Shown here piece after piece: positions 8,067 to 16,329 of a stretch of 64,000 nt of DNA (position 1 is its first letter; each line of letters starts with the position of its first letter). The notes under the pieces were generated by a model. The model saw nothing but the letters and a program-made list of their open reading frames with translations, did no database searches and was not told the origin of the DNA. The translations under genes and the position numbers were made by a program. Source of the stretch: Anaeropeptidivorans aminofermentans (GTDB lineage Bacteria > Bacillota > Clostridia > Lachnospirales > UBA5962). The stretch is taken from the NCBI RefSeq assembly GCF_940670685.1, contig NZ_OW711693.1, forward strand, positions 3,162,001-3,226,000. The letters are read 5' to 3'.

Positions 8067-8196
8067 TACAGTAAATTTCGCTGAAGGATGTAATAAAAAT
8101 CTATTTTTCATAAACAGCTTAAACATATAAAATCCCTATGTTTAAACCATTCAAAATATACGAATTTTATTACTGTTTCATTTGAAATTGACTATA
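8067..8196. repeat. F1 repeat copy 5 (second subtype)
   Basis: 130 bp, TACAGTAAATTT to AAATTGACTATA. The centre is CAGCTTAAACATA / TATGTTTAAACCATTC rather than the GGCTCAAAAA type; same subtype as the copies at 27313, 30526 and 37089. Confidence 0.8.
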
Positions 8197-8251
8197 AGTA
8201 AGCATTCTCTTATCGTTACCAAATCTAGTATAAAATCGGTAACAATAAAAA

Positions 8252-8274
8252 AGCAGGCTCTCCAAGGGCCTGCT
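8252..8274. terminator. Hairpin with A-run on its left side
   Basis: AGCAGG / CCTGCT stem with AAAAAA before it, so it would terminate leftward transcription better than rightward. No leftward gene lies next to it. Confidence 0.4.
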
Positions 8275-8300
8275 CATTTCTTTTGCTGAGATTTAATAAG

Positions 8301-8430
8301 TATCGTAAATTTAAACCGTAGCAAAATCTGTATATTCAGATAAACCTAAAAATACCGTTTTTGAATGAAATCTGTGTTTTTGAGTCTGTCTGAATAGATT
8401 TTTGTTATTTCTCATAAGAAATTCACTATA
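8301..8430. repeat. F1 repeat copy 6
   Basis: 130 bp, TATCGTAAATTT to AAATTCACTATA, diverged GGCTCAAAAA-type centre. Together with copy 5 it fills most of the 7746-8513 gap. Confidence 0.75.
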
Positions 8431-8513
8431 TAATCATGATTACAGCCCTTTTTTATTGCGTATCGTTTCCATAGCTGATAAACTAAAATTAAATTTAGTA
8501 AAAGGAGGAAATA

Positions 8514-9212
8514 ATGAGTAAAATTGGAATAATAACTCCTGTCGGGCGGGAATTTGCCCCTTATCTAAAAATACTGAAAGAACCTATTCTGTCAAAAAAG
8601 TCTATGCTTGCCTTTACAGAGGGAAAAATAGAAAATGCCGATGTTGTTATGGTTCAATGCGGGGTTTGCAAGGTGAATGCCGCTATCGCTACCCAAATAC
8701 TGATAGAGCAATATGGTGTTTCCTTCGTTATCGTATCCGGTACCGCAGGGGGCATGGACCGAAGGCTTGAAATCGGAGATACGGTGATTTCTACAGAAAT
8801 CGTCTACCATGATGTAGTGCCTGAAATCATCATAGCAGGCCACCCCTGTATGCAGTCTGAATTTTTTTATGGAGATGAAAATATGCTCGGCCTTTGCCGT
8901 GAACTTATAAAGGAACAAGAATTTACACAAAATATCTTTTTCGGACGAATTGCCACAGGAGAAACTTTTATCGACAAAGAAGGCAGAGCTTCGATAAACG
9001 AAAGGTATAGTCCTCTCTGTGTCGATATGGAAACAGCCGCCATAGGCCATGTATGCTATGTAAATTCCGTACCCTTTATTGCAGTGCGGTCTATTTCCGA
9101 TAATGAGGAAAAAAGCGGCGTAGATTCTTTTGAGCTTAACTGCGACAAAGCCGCCGAAAATTCCGCTGATATTGTACATAAGCTTATCATTAAATATACC
9201 GCAAAATACTAA
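8514..9212 (+). CDS. MTA/SAH nucleosidase family protein
   Basis: 232 residues of the PNP/Pfs family, which cleaves the glycosidic bond of 5'-methylthioadenosine or S-adenosylhomocysteine. Seen: IGIITPVGREFAPYL at the start, SGTAGGMD in the middle, GETFID, and CVDMETAAIGHVCYV with the substrate-binding Met-Glu, then AVRSISDN with the catalytic aspartate. Strong AAAGGAGG site. First gene of a tight unit with a CapA-like and a P1-peptidase-like gene (gaps 14 and 17 bases), an unusual setting; substrate could be a different nucleoside. Confidence 0.82.
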   Translation: MSKIGIITPVGREFAPYLKILKEPILSKKSMLAFTEGKIENADVVMVQCGVCKVNAAIATQILIEQYGVSFVIVSGTAGGMDRRLEIGDTVISTEIVYHDVVPEIIIAGHPCMQSEFFYGDENMLGLCRELIKEQEFTQNIFFGRIATGETFIDKEGRASINERYSPLCVDMETAAIGHVCYVNSVPFIAVRSISDNEEKSGVDSFELNCDKAAENSADIVHKLIIKYTAKY

Positions 9213-9226
9213 AGGGGGGACATAGA

Positions 9227-10525
9227 ATGAATCAGGAAACAAGCTTTATATTCACAGGGGATTCCTTCATTACAAGAAGGATTTCAGAAGAAGGGTACGA
9301 AGGCCTTGGAAAAATCTCAGAAATCATTAAAAATCATCAAGTACGATTTAATAATCTTGAGATAACTATCCATGAGAATGAAGGTTATCCCGAAGCTCAG
9401 TCAGGAGGAACATGGGCCATGGCAGACCCTTCCGTTCTGGACGATTTATGCAGATACGGCTTCAATTTATATAATACCGCCAATAATCATTCCTCTGATT
9501 ACGGCCACGGAGGTCTTTTGGGAACCATCAGAAATTTAAAAGAAAGAAATCTTGTTTTTGCAGGGACCGGAGAAAACCTTGCCCTTGCTTCAAGGCCCTC
9601 TTATTTAGAGACGAAAAATGCAAGGGTCGCTTTAATAGCCGTCTGCTCTACCTTTCATCCTTCTGCGGCAGCGGGAAATCAAAGCCCTTCTCTTAAAGGC
9701 AGGCCGGGGCTTAATCCCTTAAGATATAAAACCTATTATACGCTAGAAGAAGATTATTTCAATACATTATGCGATATTGCCGAAAAAACCTATATCAATG
9801 CTTCGGCTTTAAAATCCATTAAAAACGGCTATGCCCCTCCTCTTTCTGAAGATGTTTTAAATTTCGGCGGGCTTAGTTTTATTCTTTCGGATAAAACCGG
9901 CGTTTCCACCTCTCCCGACCAATCGGACATGGAAAGAATCGGTTCTACAATATGCGAGGCAAGAAGGCAGGCGGATTATGTGATTATGAGCATTCACGCT
10001 CATGAGGATTTAAACGGAGAAACTGCCGTGCCTGCGGAATTTTTACAGTCTTTTTCAAGATTCTGTATTACAAAGGGCGCCGACGCTGTCATAGGCCATG
10101 GCCCTCATGAGCTTCGGGCCATAGAAATATATAAAGAAAAGCCCATTTTCTATAGTCTTGGCAATTTCATCTTCCAGACGGAAACCGTAGCATTTCAACC
10201 GGCAGACGCCTTTGAAAAGCAGTCCATGCCTATCGGCAGCACCGTGGGAGAATATATGGATAACAGAAGCAAAAACGGAACAAGAGGATATGCCGTAGAC
10301 CCGAATATATGGCTTTCGGTAATGGCAGGCTTTACGGCAGCAGACGGCAAAATAAAACAAATAAAACTTTATCCCATCGATTTGCATATGAAATCTCCAA
10401 GAAGCCAAAGAGGCCTTCCCTCTATTGTAGACGGAAACCATATTCTCGAATATTTAAGCAAATTAAGCGCCCCCTTCGGCACCTCTATAGAAATCATAGA
10501 TGGCATCGGTGTAATTAATCTTTAA
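9227..10525 (+). CDS. CapA-like metallophosphatase-fold protein
   Basis: 432 residues of the CapA/PgsA (YwtB-like) calcineurin fold family. Motifs: FIFTGDSFITRR near the start, NNLEITIHE, NTANNHSSDYG (metal-site NNH), IMSIHAHED, VIGHGPHELRAIE and YSLGNFIFQTE. No signal peptide or transmembrane anchor is present, unlike CapA of poly-gamma-glutamate export, and no pgsB/pgsC neighbour exists, so polymer synthesis is unlikely; a cytoplasmic hydrolase is more plausible. Preceded by AAAGGGGGG. Middle gene of the three-gene unit. Confidence 0.8.
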   Translation: MNQETSFIFTGDSFITRRISEEGYEGLGKISEIIKNHQVRFNNLEITIHENEGYPEAQSGGTWAMADPSVLDDLCRYGFNLYNTANNHSSDYGHGGLLGTIRNLKERNLVFAGTGENLALASRPSYLETKNARVALIAVCSTFHPSAAAGNQSPSLKGRPGLNPLRYKTYYTLEEDYFNTLCDIAEKTYINASALKSIKNGYAPPLSEDVLNFGGLSFILSDKTGVSTSPDQSDMERIGSTICEARRQADYVIMSIHAHEDLNGETAVPAEFLQSFSRFCITKGADAVIGHGPHELRAIEIYKEKPIFYSLGNFIFQTETVAFQPADAFEKQSMPIGSTVGEYMDNRSKNGTRGYAVDPNIWLSVMAGFTAADGKIKQIKLYPIDLHMKSPRSQRGLPSIVDGNHILEYLSKLSAPFGTSIEIIDGIGVINL

Positions 10526-10542
10526 TATAAAGGAGAATTATC

Positions 10543-11634
10543 ATGGGTTTAAAATGCGGTATGACAGTCAATATTTCAGACTGTCCTACAGGGAAAAATA
10601 ATTTAATCACTGATGTTGCCGGGGTAAAAGTAGGCCATTGCACCTTAAAATCCGAAAAAATCAAAACAGGGGTAACGGCTATTATGCCTTCCGGGAATAA
10701 TATTTTCAGAAACAAGCTTCCTGCCGCCGCTTACGTTATTAATGGCTTCGGCAAAAGCGCGGGTCTTGTGCAGATAGAAGAGCTGGGCACCTTGGAATCT
10801 CCTGTTATCCTTACCAATACCTTCGGCATCGGCACATCTATTAACGCTCTCGTGAAATATCTTTTAGAAAAGAATCCTGAAATCGGAGACACTACAGGAA
10901 CCGTAAATCCCATTGCCATGGAATGCAATGACGGGGCCATAAATGACATTCGGGCCCTTGCAGTAGAAGAAAGCCATGTGTTTGAAGCCATGGAAAGTGC
11001 ATCCGAACTATTTTCCGAAGGCCCCGTCGGCGCGGGAACAGGCATGCGCTGCTACGGCCTTAAAGGGGGCATCGGCTCTTCTTCAAGAATAATCAATATA
11101 GACGGGAAAACTTTTACCGTAGGAAGCCTCGTCCTTTCAAATTTCGGAGCAACAAAAGACCTTTCTATTTTCGGCATAAATATAGGAAAATACATCGCCG
11201 AAAGCACGAAAATTGCCGAAGAAAAGGAAAAAGGAAGCATCATCGTAGTTATCGCAACGGATATTCCTTTAAGCGACCGGCAGTTAAAGAGATTATGCAA
11301 ACGAGCAACCGTAGGCATCAGCAGAACCGGCTCTTTCTGCGGAAACGGAAGCGGAGAAATTGCCCTTGCCTTTTCCACCGCCAATGCTGTAAGCCATTTT
11401 AATGACAGCCCTTTCAGCCCTTCCATAAGCTTCAATGATAATAATATAGATGATGTTTTCAGAGCCGTTGTTTCTTCCGTAGAGGAATCTGTTTTAAGTT
11501 CTCTCCTTCACGGAGAAAGCACTTTGCAAAGAGACAGAAAGCTTTGCCTTTCCCTTAAAGACAGCTTGAAATTTCTTGAAGAAGAAGGAACTTGCTATTA
11601 CGCTAAATATCTTTTGGAAAAGCTGGGGTTATAA
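10543..11634 (+). CDS. P1-family (DmpA-like) aminopeptidase
   Basis: 363 residues of the S58/P1 family of self-cleaving N-terminal nucleophile aminopeptidases and D-esterases. N-terminus ITDVAGVKVGHCTL is diagnostic; GVTAIMPSG, NGFGKSAGLVQIEELG, NTFGIGTSINALV and CNDGAINDIRA follow. GGIGSSSRI supplies the Gly-Ser cleavage site whose serine becomes the nucleophile. Last gene of the unit with the nucleosidase and CapA-like protein; the two terminators at 12005 and 12048 lie downstream beyond repeats. The shared pathway is unknown. Confidence 0.88.
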   Translation: MGLKCGMTVNISDCPTGKNNLITDVAGVKVGHCTLKSEKIKTGVTAIMPSGNNIFRNKLPAAAYVINGFGKSAGLVQIEELGTLESPVILTNTFGIGTSINALVKYLLEKNPEIGDTTGTVNPIAMECNDGAINDIRALAVEESHVFEAMESASELFSEGPVGAGTGMRCYGLKGGIGSSSRIINIDGKTFTVGSLVLSNFGATKDLSIFGINIGKYIAESTKIAEEKEKGSIIVVIATDIPLSDRQLKRLCKRATVGISRTGSFCGNGSGEIALAFSTANAVSHFNDSPFSPSISFNDNNIDDVFRAVVSSVEESVLSSLLHGESTLQRDRKLCLSLKDSLKFLEEEGTCYYAKYLLEKLGL

Positions 11635-11676
11635 GCCTAAGAGATTTAACTCCTTAAATATTATTCAAATTTCATT

Positions 11677-11766
11677 TATACTTGAATTAACATGAAATAG
11701 CAGTGTTGTCAAATAGAACAGGAAAAAACGGACTAAATTAAAATGCCCTTTACCGCATTTTAAGTT
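11677..11766. repeat. F2 repeat, left half, split by F1 copy 7
   Basis: Begins ATACTTGAATTAACATGAAA and runs into the F1 copy at 11767; its matching right part reappears at 11938-12003. Confidence 0.6.
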
Positions 11767-11904
11767 TATAGTAAATTTAAAGTTAAATAGTAGCAAGGCC
11801 GTATATTCACACAGGCTCAAAAATGTACCGTTTCCGAAGGAAATCCGTGTTTTTGAGCCTGTGTGAATAGGTTTTTGCTACTTCTTTATATGAAATTTAC
11901 TATA
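11767..11904. repeat. F1 repeat copy 7
   Basis: 138 bp, perfect TATAGTAAATTT / AAATTTACTATA tips. Central GGCTCAAAAATGTACCG and TGTTTTTGAGCC match copy 1 almost base for base. Confidence 0.9.
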
Positions 11905-11937
11905 CGGTATTTTGCGGAGCAAAAATTTTCATCACCC

Positions 11938-12003
11938 TTCTCTTATTTTATGCCCTTTTAGAACAAATATCTACTGCGGAATAAATGCAAATTGACTATA
12001 TCA
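11938..12003. repeat. F2 repeat, right half
   Basis: ATTTTATGCCCTTTTAGAAC, then CTGCGGAATAAATGCAAATT and GACTATA, matching the right part of the F2 copy at 37228. Confidence 0.6.
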
Positions 12004-12004
12004 T

Positions 12005-12028
12005 AAAAGGCAGTTTCTTCTGCCTTTT
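12005..12028 (+). terminator. Terminator after the P1-peptidase operon
   Basis: AAAAGGCAG / CTGCCTTTT stem followed by ATTTTTATCC. Confidence 0.7.
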
Positions 12029-12047
12029 ATTTTTATCCTCTCAACGC

Positions 12048-12079
12048 AAAAAAGACAGCTTACGGCAACTGTCTTTTTT
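12048..12079. terminator. Bidirectional terminator
   Basis: AAAAAAGACAG / CTGTCTTTTTT stem-loop with A and T runs on both sides, between two converging units. Confidence 0.85.
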
Positions 12080-12093
12080 GATATAGGAACAAT

Positions 12094-12256
12094 TATAGTA
12101 AATTTATTATGAAGAAGCAGTGAAAACCTACTATTCCCAGCAGACTTAAAAATACGGCTTTACTGCTGTTTATAGCAAAACAATGAATTAGCGTAACAAA
12201 AATAGGTTTTTGTTCCTGCCTTAATTTTGTTTTGCTGTAATTTTAAATTTACCATA
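12094..12256. repeat. F1 repeat copy 8, ends at the PfkB kinase stop
   Basis: 163 bp, TATAGTAAATTT to AAATTTACCATA, with about 30 extra bases containing another TTTTGTT palindrome (GCAAAACAATGAATT / AATTTTGTTTTGC). Its right tip lies three bases from the kinase stop codon. Confidence 0.75.
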
Positions 12257-12258
12257 AG

Positions 12259-13230
12259 CTAATCGGAGGTTTTATCCTGTTTTTTAGAAGTCGTTTTCAT
12301 ACATTCTATTATTGCTTTCTCATCTTTAAGAGAAGGGATTGCACCAAAACCGGAAGCACAGCAGGCCCCTGCGGCATTGGCAAAATCACTTATGGCAGAA
12401 AGGGCTTCTGCAGTCAAATCTTCTATTTTGCAGTTGGCTTCTATTATTTTAGCAATCGCCGCCCCTAAAAATGAATCTCCTGAGCCTGTTGTGTCTACCA
12501 CTTTTGTGTCATAGGTATAAAAATGCTCCTTTAAATTATCATGGCAGCATATACAGCCCTTAGGCCCCATGGTTACAAATACCAGAGAGGCACCCTTTTC
12601 TTTAAGCCATTCTGCCGCTTCCCATACGTCATCTTTGCCTGAAAGTAAAATCGCCTCATCATCTGAAACCTTAAGCACATCTACAAGGGGAAGGGCTTCT
12701 CTCAGGCATCTTAAGGCCTCCTCCTCACTTTCCCAAAGAGGTTTTCTGTAATTTGCGTCAAAGCTTATGGTAACACCCTTTTTCCCGGCATATGCAGCTG
12801 CCTTTAAAGCCGCCGACCGCATAGGCTCTTTCGTAAGAGACACTCCCGAAAAATGAAGCACTTGGCTTTTATCTATAAGTTCATAATTTATATCACTGGG
12901 GCTATACATCATATCGGCCCCGGGGCTTCTATAAAAGGTGAAGCTTCTGTCTCCGTCCTCCTTAATATGAACAAATGCAAGTGTCGTGGGAATGTCTTGA
13001 TGACAAAGAAGGCCTTCCGTATTGATATTTACAGAATCCAATGTCGTTCTAAGGTACGCTCCAAACTGGTCCTTTCCTACCATTCCCATAAACGCCGTTT
13101 TCTGCCCCAGTATAGAAAGCTGTGCCAGAAAATTAGCGGCGCTTCCTCCGGGGTTGGCTAAAAATCCCCATTTTTCCTTATAAGGAGTAAAATCAATTAA
13201 TACTTCACCTACTGCAACAATTAATGCCAT
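12259..13230 (-). CDS. PfkB-family sugar kinase (fructokinase-like)
   Basis: Cytoplasmic ATP-dependent sugar kinase, 323 residues. N-terminal VGEVLIDF and GGSAANFLAQLS, then the PfkB signature VVDTTGSGDSFLGAAIA with the catalytic aspartate. SILGQKTAFMGMVGKDQFG is typical of fructokinases. It closes a leftward series of sugar import, dehydrogenase and esterase genes, so phosphorylating fructose made by a polyol dehydrogenase is a reasonable guess. The upstream gap to 13503 is filled by F1 copy 9; it may therefore be read from its own promoter. Confidence 0.85.
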   Translation of the reverse strand: MALIVAVGEVLIDFTPYKEKWGFLANPGGSAANFLAQLSILGQKTAFMGMVGKDQFGAYLRTTLDSVNINTEGLLCHQDIPTTLAFVHIKEDGDRSFTFYRSPGADMMYSPSDINYELIDKSQVLHFSGVSLTKEPMRSAALKAAAYAGKKGVTISFDANYRKPLWESEEEALRCLREALPLVDVLKVSDDEAILLSGKDDVWEAAEWLKEKGASLVFVTMGPKGCICCHDNLKEHFYTYDTKVVDTTGSGDSFLGAAIAKIIEANCKIEDLTAEALSAISDFANAAGACCASGFGAIPSLKDEKAIIECMKTTSKKQDKTSD

Positions 13231-13280
13231 AGTTTAACCTCATTCCTTCTGGGCATTTCTTTTTTTATTTCTTCCTTGAC

Positions 13281-13480
13281 TATGATAAATTTAAAGTTAC
13301 ACCGTAACAAAACTATATATTGACACTTTCTAAAAATCTACTTTTTCCCAAAGGAAAACCGTATTTTAAGCAGTATAAAAAGCATAAGCTTAGGGCGTTA
13401 CGGCTTAAATTGCCTTGCAAGTAAAGTTTTATTTCTTGCCAATAAGGTTTCGTTGCTTCTTTATGAGAAACTTGAATTTC
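13281..13480. repeat. F1 repeat copy 9, degenerate and enlarged
   Basis: Begins TATGATAAATTTAAAGTTAC, keeps CAAAGGAAAACCGTATTTT in the middle and GTTGCTTCTTTATGAGAAAC at the end; about 60 bp of extra sequence is inserted. Confidence 0.6.
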
Positions 13481-13502
13481 AGTATCTATTCTTATGCTCT
13501 AT

Positions 13503-14330
13503 TTATGAAACAAATTCCTCTCTGTCTGGAAGAAATTCTATAAACTTTCTAATAAACGGGTCCCAAAAGTCCCAGTCATGAACCCCAGGGCCTTCTTCAT
13601 ATTTTATAGGAAGCCCCAGCGCTTCAATATAGTTTCTAAATTCAATATTAGACTCATAAAGAAAATCTTCTCTTCCGCAGGCCATATAAAGCTCTGGGCA
13701 TTGAAGCCCTTCATCCTTAAGATTTTTTGCGGCTATTCTCAGGCTGTCTTCTTCGGGAATAAAATATTCATTGTTTGCCCCGAATACACCTCTCAGCCAT
13801 TTATCCCCGGGGACCTTTTTAGGAATGACTCCGCCCTCAAAGTTCTGATAGCCTTCGATAAATAAGCCTCCGGAAAGGCTTCCGGCGTAAGCATATTTGT
13901 CGGGATTTAAAAAAGCGGCTTTAAAGGCGCCGTAGCCCCCCATAGAAAGACCGGCGATGTATTTATTCTCCCTTTTTCCGGATATGGGAAAGAGGGATTC
14001 CATAACCTCCGGCAGCTCCTTCGTATAATAATTATAATAATTGCCGCCGAATCTTAAATTTTTATAGAAGCTATTGTCTACGCCGGGCATTACCACTGCG
14101 ATTTTCTTTTTCTGGGCATATCGTTCAATGCCGGAAAACCTTGCCCAATCCGAATGGTCTGCCGTAAGGCCGTGAAGAAGATAAAGAACAGGATATTTCT
14201 CTTCTTCTTTGGGATAGCTGGTACTTGTTTCAAAGAAATAACCGCCCGAATCAGGAAGGGGCAAAACAATATTAACACATACGCTTCTAAAAAGCTCCTT
14301 TGAAAAGAACTTGCTTTCTATAACAGCCAT
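13503..14330 (-). CDS. EstA-like carboxylesterase, copy 1
   Basis: 275-residue alpha/beta hydrolase of the acetylesterase / S-formylglutathione-hydrolase-like group. Catalytic serine in IAGLSMGGYGAFKAA, acid in CGREDFLYESN and histidine in GVHDWDFWDPF. No signal peptide, so cytoplasmic. GGGAGGAGG precedes the ATG. It follows a close paralogue by 15 bases; the two share most motifs and clearly arose by tandem duplication. In a sugar-uptake locus its likely role is removing acetyl or other short acyl groups from an imported sugar or polyol. Confidence 0.87.
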   Translation of the reverse strand: MAVIESKFFSKELFRSVCVNIVLPLPDSGGYFFETSTSYPKEEEKYPVLYLLHGLTADHSDWARFSGIERYAQKKKIAVVMPGVDNSFYKNLRFGGNYYNYYTKELPEVMESLFPISGKRENKYIAGLSMGGYGAFKAAFLNPDKYAYAGSLSGGLFIEGYQNFEGGVIPKKVPGDKWLRGVFGANNEYFIPEEDSLRIAAKNLKDEGLQCPELYMACGREDFLYESNIEFRNYIEALGLPIKYEEGPGVHDWDFWDPFIRKFIEFLPDREEFVS

Positions 14331-14345
14331 TTTTATCCTCCTCCC

Positions 14346-15161
14346 CTAATCCACAAAGCCTTCTTTTAAAGGCAGGTAGTCAATGAACTTTCTGATAAAA
14401 GGGTCCCAGAAATCCCAATCATGAACGCCTTTTTCTTCGGAATAAGTAACATTAAGACCTAAGCCCATAAAATAATCTTTAAGGTCTTTGTTCGCTTCAT
14501 AGAGAAAATCCTCTGTTCCGCAGGCCATGTATATCTCTGGAAGAGTTTTATCTTCTTCCTTAAGCTTCTTTGCTATATATCGTAAATTATCCTTTTCGTC
14601 ATGATAATACTCGAAATTTTCCCCGTAGGCCCCTTCCTTCCACTTTCTCGTATTAATAGGGGAATTTACTTTATTTCCGTCTTTTGTGTCTCCCACGCCA
14701 CCTGAAAGGCTTCCGACTGCGGCATAGTTTTCAGGGTTTCTTAAAGCCGCCTTTAGGGCGCCAAATCCCCCCATGGAAAGGCCGGCAATGAAATTGTTTT
14801 CTCTTTTTGCAGAAAGAGGAAGCAAAGCCCTCATGGTCTTTGGAAGTTCCTGGGTATAATAATTATAATAATTGCCGCCGTCATGGATATTGCAATAGCT
14901 GCTGTTATTGGCGCTTGGCATTATCACAGCAAGGTTTCTTTTCTGAGCATATCGTTCAATACCGGAAAACCTTGCCCAGTCTGAAAAATCCGCTGTAAAT
15001 CCATGAAGAAGATAAAGCGTCTGATACTTTTCGCCCCTTTTCGGATAATAGGTCTTTGTGTCAAAGAAATAATCCCCTGATTCCGGCGTAGGCAGTATTG
15101 CATTGACGCTTACGCTTTGAAAAAGCTCATGGGAAAACAGTTTAAATTCAAATATAGCCAT
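14346..15161 (-). CDS. EstA-like carboxylesterase, copy 2
   Basis: 271 residues, paralogue of the next gene: IAGLSMGGFGALKAAL (Ser), CGTEDFLYEANKD (Asp), GVHDWDFWDPFIRKF (His). Start ATG with GGGAGG eight bases upstream. The paralogues differ mainly in the lid region (about residues 160-200), which may give different acyl or sugar preferences. Gap to the dehydrogenase upstream is 120 bases. Confidence 0.87.
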   Translation of the reverse strand: MAIFEFKLFSHELFQSVSVNAILPTPESGDYFFDTKTYYPKRGEKYQTLYLLHGFTADFSDWARFSGIERYAQKRNLAVIMPSANNSSYCNIHDGGNYYNYYTQELPKTMRALLPLSAKRENNFIAGLSMGGFGALKAALRNPENYAAVGSLSGGVGDTKDGNKVNSPINTRKWKEGAYGENFEYYHDEKDNLRYIAKKLKEEDKTLPEIYMACGTEDFLYEANKDLKDYFMGLGLNVTYSEEKGVHDWDFWDPFIRKFIDYLPLKEGFVD

Positions 15162-15281
15162 ATGAAGCCTCCCTTCCAGCTGTACTTATTTATCTTTAAA
15201 ACATATGCTTTTTGTCTTAAAGTTAAATAAGCTTTCCTTAATGCGAATCGTAAATTGGTTTATTCTTTTTAAGTTGATTTA

Positions 15282-16310
15282 CTAAAACGTTATTACAATC
15301 TTTCCGTGTTTTCTGTATTCGTCGTTTTCAAATACTTCTACAGCATTATCGATAGGTATCGTATCTGTAATAACTGCATCCAGGTTGATTCGCCCTCCGG
15401 CAATCAAATCAATGACCCGCTGACTTACAAGGGGATTGATAAAGGAACCGGTAATATAAATCTCCTTTTTAAAAATCTGCTCTAAGGGCAGAAGGGTGAT
15501 TTTGCTTTCGGGCGGCGTAAGGCCGAAAAGCATAACCGTAGCGCCGTTAGATGCGATATCTACAGCCATTTCCATGGTCTTTATTCTGCCGACGCATTCG
15601 ATAACCGTATCAAGGGCTTCTATCCCTGCTTTTTTACAGGCCTCTTTAACATCCTCTTTTGTCGGGTCTATGGTAATATAGGCTCCAAGCTTTTCGGCTG
15701 TATTCCTTTTTTCTGCAATAGGCTCTATGGCAACAATTCTCGATGCCCCTGCGCATAAGGCAAGCTGCATCATCATTTGACCTATGGAACCAAGGCCGAT
15801 TACCGCTACTGTATCTCCCGGACGGATATTAGACCTGTCTATCCCGTGAAGACAGCAGGCAAGAGGCTCTACCATTGCCCCGTGTAAATAAGAAATCGTA
15901 TCTGGCAGCTTATAAAGGGCCTTTTCTTTCACCACGGCTTTTTCACTGAATCCTCCGTAAAGAGTTGTTCCGTAGCCTATCATGTTTTCGCAGAAATGAA
16001 CCTGCCCTTTCAGGCAGCTTCTGCAATGGCCGCAGTACATATTGGGGTCTACGGTTACCTTGTCACCGATGTTAAAATTCTTTACATTCTTTCCCACAGC
16101 AGATACCTGACCGGAAAATTCATGGCCCATTACAAGGGGAAGAGAATTTTCAAATGCTCCTTTATCCCCGTGAAACATATGCAAATCCGTTCCGCATACA
16201 CCGCAGGCCTTAACATCTACCACAACCTCGTCATCTTCCGGTTCTCTAATATCTATTTCCATAATTTCAAGCTTTTTAATATCCGTTAAAACCAATGCCT
16301 TTGCTTTCAT
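15282..16310 (-). CDS. Zinc-dependent polyol dehydrogenase, MDR family
   Basis: 342 residues. Medium-chain dehydrogenase with the catalytic zinc site CGVCGTDLHMFHG and GHEFSGQV, the structural zinc cysteines CGHCRSCLKGQVHFC, and the NAD-binding VIGLGSIGQMMMQLAL. Resembles L-iditol/sorbitol or threonine-type dehydrogenases. The ATG at 16310 has AAGGAG nine bases upstream; a longer reading to 16403 overlaps the previous gene and is rejected. Nineteen bases after the hydrolase gene, so co-transcribed. Substrate unknown; sorbitol, xylitol or a related polyol or sugar acid fits. Confidence 0.87.
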   Translation of the reverse strand: MKAKALVLTDIKKLEIMEIDIREPEDDEVVVDVKACGVCGTDLHMFHGDKGAFENSLPLVMGHEFSGQVSAVGKNVKNFNIGDKVTVDPNMYCGHCRSCLKGQVHFCENMIGYGTTLYGGFSEKAVVKEKALYKLPDTISYLHGAMVEPLACCLHGIDRSNIRPGDTVAVIGLGSIGQMMMQLALCAGASRIVAIEPIAEKRNTAEKLGAYITIDPTKEDVKEACKKAGIEALDTVIECVGRIKTMEMAVDIASNGATVMLFGLTPPESKITLLPLEQIFKKEIYITGSFINPLVSQRVIDLIAGGRINLDAVITDTIPIDNAVEVFENDEYRKHGKIVITF

Positions 16311-16329
16311 ACGAAGCATCTCCTTCCTG

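Noticed and set aside
9227-10525. Poly-gamma-glutamate capsule function for the CapA-like gene
   Set aside because: No signal peptide or membrane anchor and no capB/capC-type neighbours.
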